Positions 22,256-26,404 of a stretch of DNA of 26,404 nt are shown in pieces. The position numbers and the translations under genes were made by a program. Under the pieces are notes generated by a model, which made no database searches, was not told the origin of the DNA, and saw only the letters and a list, made by a program, of their open reading frames with translations. The stretch is from NCBI GenBank assembly GCA_937906455.1, contig CALCYT010000043.1, positions 1 through 26,404 on the forward strand. The letters are read 5' to 3'. This DNA comes from an uncultured Bacteroidales bacterium. Its GTDB lineage: Bacteria > Bacteroidota > Bacteroidia > Bacteroidales > F082. Within the stretch, counting starts at the first letter, position 1. Each line of letters opens with the position of its first letter.

Positions 22256-22284
22256 AAAAAGTGACAAGAAAAATGTCACTTTTT
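22256..22284 (-). terminator. terminator hairpin downstream of pepD
   Basis: AAAAAGTGACA and TGTCACTTTTT are perfect complements around a 7-nt loop. Read on the minus strand it ends in a run of eight T's, so it suits the pepD transcript that passes through the palindromic repeat before it. Confidence 0.75.
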
Positions 22285-22294
22285 ATCAATTGGT

Positions 22295-22383
22295 GTCATT
22301 TCGACTGACAGAAAGGAGTGGAGAAATCTCATTAAATAACAGGAGATTTCTCCACTACGCCTAACGGCTCCGGTCGAAATGAC
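22295..22383. repeat. REP-like palindromic element, copy 3
   Basis: This 89-bp element has outer arms GTCATTTCGAC and GTCGAAATGAC and inner arms GGAGTGGAGAAATCTC and GAGATTTCTCCACT. The central loop (ATTAAATAACAG) differs from copies 1 and 2. It lies just downstream of pepD. Confidence 0.85.
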
Positions 22384-22387
22384 GTTT

Positions 22388-22413
22388 CTAATGGCTAATA
22401 GCTAATGGCTAAC
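22388..22413. repeat. TAATGGC simple repeat overlapping the pepD stop
   Basis: CTAATGGCTAATAGCTAATGGCTAAC includes the complement of the pepD TAG (22409-22411). The same word family is at 414-448 beside the end of pruA. Confidence 0.65.
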
Positions 22414-23872
22414 ATTTCGGTGCTTCGAGCAGGATATCGCAGAGGAAATCCCAGAATTTCTGCACTGTTGCGATTTCGATTCTCTCGTCGGGTGAATGCA
22501 CGCCGCGGAGGGTAGGGCCGAAAGAAATCATGTCCATTCCGGCGATTTTGTCACCGATGAGACCGCATTCCAAACCTGCATGTATGGCTTTCACCTTAGG
22601 CTCTTTGCCGAAACGTTTCTTATATACTTTCTCGGCGATAGCACAGATTGCCGAATCTGGGTTCGGTGTCCAGCCCGGGTAGCCGTCGGTGTGTTTCACC
22701 TCAGCGTTGGCAAGGTTGAAACAAGCCTCAACCATCTGGGCCACATATTCCTTAGCCGACTCGATGGAGCTGCGTTGTGATGTCTGGATGAAGAAATAAC
22801 CTTCTTTTTTCTTCACAGAGGCTAAGTTTGTTGAAGTCTCCACGAAGTTAGGGATGGTTTGTGACATCTCGACCACGCCGTGAGGGCAGGTGAGGAGACC
22901 GTTGAGGAGGTCGAACTGTGTCATCTCATCGATGACGACATCGGCTGTAGTGTCTGATTTCCAAGTCTTTACAGAGATTGTAGGCTCAGCGATATGATAT
23001 TCATTCTGGAAGTTCTTCTCCATCGTGGCGACGAATTTCTCGAAAGCCTCGGTGAGGTCTTCAGGGATAAAAACGACTGCTGTAGCCTCGCGAGCGATGG
23101 CGTTGCGGAGGTTACCTCCCTGGATGTCGTAGATTCTCAAGTCGAAATCGTTGGTGGATTGCCATAACACTCTGGTTAACAGCTTATTAGCGTTAGCAAG
23201 ATTCTTGTTGATGTCGTCGCCCGAGTGACCGCCTTTGAGTCCGCTGACTTTCACCTCGTAAGGGACATAGCCTTCAGGGGCGTTTTCGAGTTTGTAGAAA
23301 ATCTTGACGATGGTGTCCATTCCGCCGGCGCAACCGATGCAGATCTCGCCTTCTTCCTCATTGTCTAAATTGAGGAGGATGCGTCCGGTGATGTCCTTCG
23401 GGTCGAGTTTCTCGGCGCCCGTGAGACCCGTCTCCTCATCGACGGTGAATATGCACTCGAGCGGACCGTGTTTCACGTTTTTGTCAGCTATCACTGCCAA
23501 TGCAGCGGCCACGCCAATACCGTCGTCAGCGCCGAGGGTGGTGCCGTTAGCGTGCAGCCACTCGCCTTTGAGGACAGCCTCGATTGGGTCTTTGTCGAAG
23601 TCATGCACCTTGTCGCCGTTCTTCTCGCACACCATGTCCATGTGTGCTTGCAAGATGATGGTCTGGCGGTCTTCCATGCCCGGAGTCGCCGGCACCGTCA
23701 TGATGATGTTGCCGCAAGGCTCTTTTTTGTAATCAATTTTATGGTCTTTTGCCCATTTTTCAAGGTAAGCGACCATTTTTTCTTCTCTCTTTGAAGGGCG
23801 TGGTACGCCCATGATGCCTTGGAATTCCTTCCAAACGCATTCAGGTTTAAGTGTTAAAACTACTTCGTTCAT
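22409..23872 (-). CDS. pepD: aminoacyl-histidine dipeptidase / cytosol non-specific dipeptidase
   Basis: This 487-residue M20-family metallopeptidase hydrolyses dipeptides, classically Xaa-His, in the cytoplasm. Metal-binding segments are in order: LQAHMDMVCEK, NGTTLGADDGIG, FTVDEETGLTGA, NLDNEEEGE, and the C-terminal HAGLECGLI with FGPTLRGVHSPDE. Length is normal for PepD. In this setting it could supply histidine to the hut enzymes and other amino acids to catabolism, which is inference. It starts at ATG 23870-23872; no TAnnTTTG box is visible ahead of it, only an AT-rich stretch and the 50-bp tandem repeat. Its TAG is embedded in a TAATGGC repeat. Confidence 0.95.
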   Translation of the reverse strand: MNEVVLTLKPECVWKEFQGIMGVPRPSKREEKMVAYLEKWAKDHKIDYKKEPCGNIIMTVPATPGMEDRQTIILQAHMDMVCEKNGDKVHDFDKDPIEAVLKGEWLHANGTTLGADDGIGVAAALAVIADKNVKHGPLECIFTVDEETGLTGAEKLDPKDITGRILLNLDNEEEGEICIGCAGGMDTIVKIFYKLENAPEGYVPYEVKVSGLKGGHSGDDINKNLANANKLLTRVLWQSTNDFDLRIYDIQGGNLRNAIAREATAVVFIPEDLTEAFEKFVATMEKNFQNEYHIAEPTISVKTWKSDTTADVVIDEMTQFDLLNGLLTCPHGVVEMSQTIPNFVETSTNLASVKKKEGYFFIQTSQRSSIESAKEYVAQMVEACFNLANAEVKHTDGYPGWTPNPDSAICAIAEKVYKKRFGKEPKVKAIHAGLECGLIGDKIAGMDMISFGPTLRGVHSPDERIEIATVQKFWDFLCDILLEAPKC

Positions 23873-23910
23873 AATATCAATATTTTAAATTGTTGTTTGT
23901 TATTTTTTCT

Positions 23911-24050
23911 TCCACAATTTTTTCACGCAGAAAGAGCGGAAAGGGCAGAAATTCTGTTTGTCCACAACTTTTTCACGCAGAAAGAGCGGAAAGGGCAGAA
24001 ACTCTGTTTGTCCACAACTTTTTCGCGCAGAAAGAGCGGAAATATTTCCC
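23911..24050. repeat. 50-bp tandem repeat, about 2.8 copies
   Basis: Units begin TCCACAA(C/T)TTTTTC at 23911, 23961 and 24011, exactly 50 bp apart, each containing CACGCAGAAAGAGCGGAAA; the third diverges after that. Because 50 is not a multiple of three, all plus-strand frames read the same AERAE-like peptide in turn, which makes coding unlikely. The core recurs in the palindrome at 16989-17065. Confidence 0.9.
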
Positions 24051-24051
24051 T

Positions 24052-24152
24052 GTCATTTCGAGCTTGTCGAGAAATCCTTTTTTTACATAAACAATTGTAT
24101 AATTCCGTTAAACAAAGATTTCTCCACTCCGCTTCGCTTCGGTCGAAATGAC
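24052..24152. repeat. REP-like palindromic element, copy 4
   Basis: This 101-bp element starts GTCATTTCGAGC and ends GGTCGAAATGAC, with GAGAAATCC near the left arm and GATTTCTCCACTCC on the right. It is directly joined to the 50-bp tandem repeat and precedes the end of rpe. Confidence 0.8.
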
Positions 24153-24168
24153 AACTCCACTTTCAACC

Positions 24169-24822
24169 CTAAACTCTCAACTTCATCTCCTCAATAACTC
24201 TCATCGGCTCCTCTGCCTTGAAGATAGCGTTACCTGCAACGAGTACATCCGCTCCGGCGGCAAACAGCTTAGGGGCGTTATTGGTGTTGATGCCGCCATC
24301 CACCTCAATCAAGGTGTTTAATCCTTGATTATCAATCATCTGACGCAGTTTTTCGATTTTGGAGTATGTTCGCTCGATGAATTTCTGTCCGCCGAATCCC
24401 GGGTTGACCGACATCAATAGAACAAGGTCTAAATCCCCGAGGATGTCTTCCAAAAGTGTCACCGGGCTATGTGGATTCAGCACCACGCCGGCTTTCACGC
24501 CGAGCGATTTCAGCATCTGCACCGAGCGGTGGATATGAGTGCTTGCCTCGTAATGGAAGGTGATGATGTCGGCTCCCGCGTCACGGAATTTCTCGAAATA
24601 GCGGTCGGGTTCGACAATCATGAGATGCACGTCGATAGGCTTAAGTGCTTCTTTCTTAATGGCTTGCACCAACGGGATGCCATACGAGATATTCGGCACG
24701 AACACTCCGTCCATGATGTCGCAGTGAAACCAGTCGGCCATACTGCGGTTCACCATGTCGATATCCCTTGAAAGATTTAGGAAATCGGCTGAAAGCAACG
24801 ATGGGGCGATGAGTTTTTGCAT
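24169..24822 (-). CDS. rpe: ribulose-phosphate 3-epimerase
   Basis: This 217-residue TIM-barrel enzyme interconverts ribulose 5-phosphate and xylulose 5-phosphate in the pentose phosphate pathway. Family motifs are present in order: IAPSLLSADFLNL, WFHCDIMDGVFVPNISYG, DVHLMIVEP, SVNPGFGGQKF, EVDGGI and LVAGNAIF. The open frame reaches 24846, but ATG 24822 gives the standard MQKLIAPSLLSADF start and lies just below a TATTTTTG box; the longer start would fall inside that box. The final codons (AAG TTG AGA GTT TAG) are part of the same simple repeat seen at the hutI stop. Confidence 0.97.
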   Translation of the reverse strand: MQKLIAPSLLSADFLNLSRDIDMVNRSMADWFHCDIMDGVFVPNISYGIPLVQAIKKEALKPIDVHLMIVEPDRYFEKFRDAGADIITFHYEASTHIHRSVQMLKSLGVKAGVVLNPHSPVTLLEDILGDLDLVLLMSVNPGFGGQKFIERTYSKIEKLRQMIDNQGLNTLIEVDGGINTNNAPKLFAAGADVLVAGNAIFKAEEPMRVIEEMKLRV

Positions 24823-24843
24823 TTTGTCAATTTTTTGTAACTG

Positions 24844-24851
24844 CAAAAATA
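24844..24851 (-). promoter_or_regulatory. -7 box of rpe
   Basis: TATTTTTG on the minus strand matches TAnnTTTG, 21 nt before the ATG at 24822. Confidence 0.65.
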
Positions 24852-24912
24852 CAATCTTTTTTTTAAAGGTGCAAGTTTTTTTAATGGCAAGGAAATAATA
24901 TTTCGTACTGTT

Positions 24913-25299
24913 ATGTGTGAATATGACACTGATGTATTTGAGAATAAGACATGCATCTCTCCCGATTGGGAAAGTGTCGAAAAAAACTTAAAGAGAGATT
25001 TTTCTGTATTTAGTTTCTGTAGAATTGAAGCTAAAACTAGCATTGAAGATTGGATGTTAGACGATTTAGAAGGATTGTTACAGGCACTTGGATTGCCTAA
25101 AACTACAAAACTAAAAGGTAGAACAGGACAAGATAAAATTAAAAATCTATTCATAAAGAAAGGTGTAGTTTATGATAGGTATAAAGGGGAAACTAATATC
25201 AGACCTGTCATCGACAAACTCGACATTGCCAAAATCCGCGAAGCGAGGAAAAAGGAGTTGAAAGAGTTTGAGAAGTTGTTGGGGGTAATTATAAAATAA
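24913..25299 (+). CDS. hypothetical protein, possibly a truncated C-terminal fragment
   Basis: This 128-residue frame is protein-like (FSFCRIEAKTSIEDWMLDDL, GLLQALGLPK, GRTGQDKIKNLFIKKG, KIREARKKELKEFEKLLGV), but I do not recognise the family with confidence. The E-x-x-x-SIEDWMLDDLEGL segment is reminiscent of C-terminal parts of larger nuclease-like or DUF4276-like proteins. No TAnnTTTG box precedes it, and the sequence starts abruptly with a weak N-terminus, so it may be the surviving end of a longer gene. It is AT-rich and next to a Fic gene, which fits accessory DNA. Confidence 0.5.
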   Translation: MCEYDTDVFENKTCISPDWESVEKNLKRDFSVFSFCRIEAKTSIEDWMLDDLEGLLQALGLPKTTKLKGRTGQDKIKNLFIKKGVVYDRYKGETNIRPVIDKLDIAKIREARKKELKEFEKLLGVIIK

Positions 25300-25334
25300 T
25301 ATTTGTTATGAATGCCATTAAAGAAAAATTATTT

Positions 25335-25409
25335 TATTCCGAAAATTATGAAAATCGGAATAATATGTGTATATTTGCAGCGTGAAATTATAAAAATCGG
25401 AACGATATG
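25335..25409 (+). promoter_or_regulatory. promoter and repeated operator-like sites of the second Fic gene
   Basis: TATATTTG (25370-25377) is the -7 box. A 24-bp direct repeat, AATTAT(G/A)AAAATCGGAA then ATATG, lies on both sides of it (25344-25367 and 25386-25409), 42 bp apart, that is four helical turns. The second copy ends with the ATG of the gene. The first copy is also half of a perfect inverted repeat (TTATTCCGA and TCGGAATAA). The arrangement is that of an operator controlling its own gene; the HTH at the start of the Fic protein is a natural candidate to bind it. Confidence 0.65.
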
Positions 25410-26327
25410 ACTTATATTAAGGTTTCTGAGGCAGCTGAAAAATGGGGTATTTCTGCGAGAAGGGTACGGCTATTGTGTGAACAGGGGCGTATAGCCGGTG
25501 TTGAGCGTAAAGGCAATCTTTACATGATTCCGGATGATGCCGTTCAGCCTGTAGATGCGCGCACTTATGCAAAAAGCACTGTGAGAAAAAATTATGGCCC
25601 GATTCTGGAACAGATTGATGCTTTAAAGAAACAGTTGGATGCTTGTCGTCCGCTTACTCCGGCTGAGGTTGAAGCCATCAGGGAGGTTTTTCTTGTGGAG
25701 CACACCTACAACAGCAATGCGATAGAAGGAAACACTCTCACTCTGCAGGAGACAGCGCTTGTTTTGCAAGGTATCACCATCGACAGAAAACCTTTGAAGG
25801 ACCATATAGAGGCGGTAGGATATAAGGAGGCTTTTCAGTATGTTGAAGAGATTGCAAAACAAGACAAACCGCTTACTGATTATGAAATCAAGAGCATACA
25901 CAGCCTTGTTTTGGCCAATCGTCCGGAGGACAAAGGGACATTCCGTCGTGTAAATGTTCGTATAGCAGGGGCCATGACCGAACCGGTACAGCCGTATCTG
26001 ATTAAGCCGAAGGTTGAGGAATTGCTCGAAGATTATAACAACTGGGCCAAGACGATGCATATAGTTGAAAGAGTTGCTCTTTTCCACTTGCGTTTTGAAA
26101 GCATTCACCCGTTTATCGACGGCAACGGTCGCACCGGCAGACTTCTCATGAACCTGCAGCTTATCAAAGAAGGTTTGCCGGCAGTAAACATAAAATATTC
26201 CGACCGCCGCAGTTATTACGATGCTTTTGATGAATATGCGCGCATGGGTTCGGCTGATGCAATGACAAAGCTGATAGGCGAGGCGTTTGTGGCGAGGTTG
26301 AGGGATATGGTGGAGGTTTTGAAGTGA
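25407..26327 (+). CDS. Fic family protein with N-terminal MerR/excisionase-like HTH
   Basis: This 306-residue protein starts with a helix-turn-helix (YIKVSEAAEKWGISARRVRL, then QGRIAGVERKGNLYMIP) of the MerR/excisionase type. The Fic domain shows the inhibitory motif NSNAIEGN (Ser103, Glu107) and the active-site motif HPFIDGNGRTGR (His234), so it should be a self-inhibited AMP-transferase. The substrate is unknown. The repeated TCGGAA sites around its promoter suggest self-regulation through the HTH. It is unlike the first Fic protein, which carries its DNA-binding domain at the C-terminus. Stop TGA at 26325-26327. Confidence 0.93.
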   Translation: MTYIKVSEAAEKWGISARRVRLLCEQGRIAGVERKGNLYMIPDDAVQPVDARTYAKSTVRKNYGPILEQIDALKKQLDACRPLTPAEVEAIREVFLVEHTYNSNAIEGNTLTLQETALVLQGITIDRKPLKDHIEAVGYKEAFQYVEEIAKQDKPLTDYEIKSIHSLVLANRPEDKGTFRRVNVRIAGAMTEPVQPYLIKPKVEELLEDYNNWAKTMHIVERVALFHLRFESIHPFIDGNGRTGRLLMNLQLIKEGLPAVNIKYSDRRSYYDAFDEYARMGSADAMTKLIGEAFVARLRDMVEVLK

Positions 26328-26375
26328 GTTGGAAAGAATTGTTGAAATTATTCCTGACTTTGACAGTCCCAAACT

Positions 26376-26401
26376 GTTAATCATATAACTTATTGATTAA
26401 C
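26376..26401. repeat. inverted repeat after the second Fic gene
   Basis: GTTAATCA (26376-26383) and TGATTAAC (26394-26401) are perfect complements 10 nt apart at the right edge. It may be a terminator stem or protein-binding site; the window ends too soon to tell. Confidence 0.4.
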
Positions 26402-26404
26402 AAA

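Noticed and set aside
23911..24050. CRISPR array.
   Set aside because: The 50-bp units are contiguous direct repeats with no unique spacers and no cas genes nearby. The 9-bp and 21-bp arrays are intragenic and also lack spacers.
23890..24197. Three overlapping plus-strand ORFs encoding AERAE-type peptides.
   Set aside because: They are produced by a 50-bp tandem repeat read in all frames and by the adjacent palindrome; not genes.

Overview
The window looks like chromosomal DNA of a Bacteroidales member, probably an uncultured gut or rumen species. The pointers are: Bacteroidetes-type -7 boxes (TAnnTTTG) directly ahead of most genes, a C-terminal type IX secretion sorting domain, the Bacteroidetes order rpmG - DUF4295 - ftsY - rimO, a FISUMP-type C-terminal domain, and many short palindromic repeats between genes. 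No tRNA, rRNA or CRISPR array was seen.

Layout. Positions 1-240 hold the 3' end of a FISUMP/C-type-lectin-like gene whose codon pattern resembles the variable region of a diversity-generating retroelement. Then come a 1-pyrroline-5-carboxylate dehydrogenase (-), an orphan N6-adenine DNA methyltransferase carrying in-frame repeats, an NlpC/P60 hydrolase (-), a membrane HD phosphohydrolase of the PgpH type, a WbqC-like gene overlapping a thioredoxin lipoprotein gene (-), a deoxyhypusine-synthase-like gene and hutI. Between hutI and ftcD lies about 4 kb of accessory genes: a three-gene DUF3791 / DUF3990 / small-helical-protein module (-), a decayed HTH regulator, a DUF6922-like / AbiEii-like pair, a frameshifted fragment and a Fic protein. 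After ftcD come rpmG, a DUF4295 gene, ftsY and rimO. A secreted beta-helix protein and a small T9SS-sorted protein follow (-), then pepD (-), rpe (-), an unidentified ORF and a second Fic protein with an N-terminal HTH and repeated operator-like sites.

How the genes fit together. P5C dehydrogenase, imidazolonepropionase, FtcD and PepD together suggest peptide and amino-acid catabolism to glutamate: histidine by the tetrahydrofolate-dependent hut route, proline or ornithine through P5C. hutH and hutU are not in the window. The accessory block has the look of toxin-antitoxin or defence cargo placed within the hut neighbourhood.

The most unusual features are the DGR-like codon signature at the left edge, the dispersed palindromic element (GTCATTTCGA...TCGAAATGAC) that is translated in frame inside the methyltransferase, the 9-bp arrays read in two frames of the same gene, the triple ART-like module with two ATGA junctions, and simple repeats whose units supply the stop codons of several genes.
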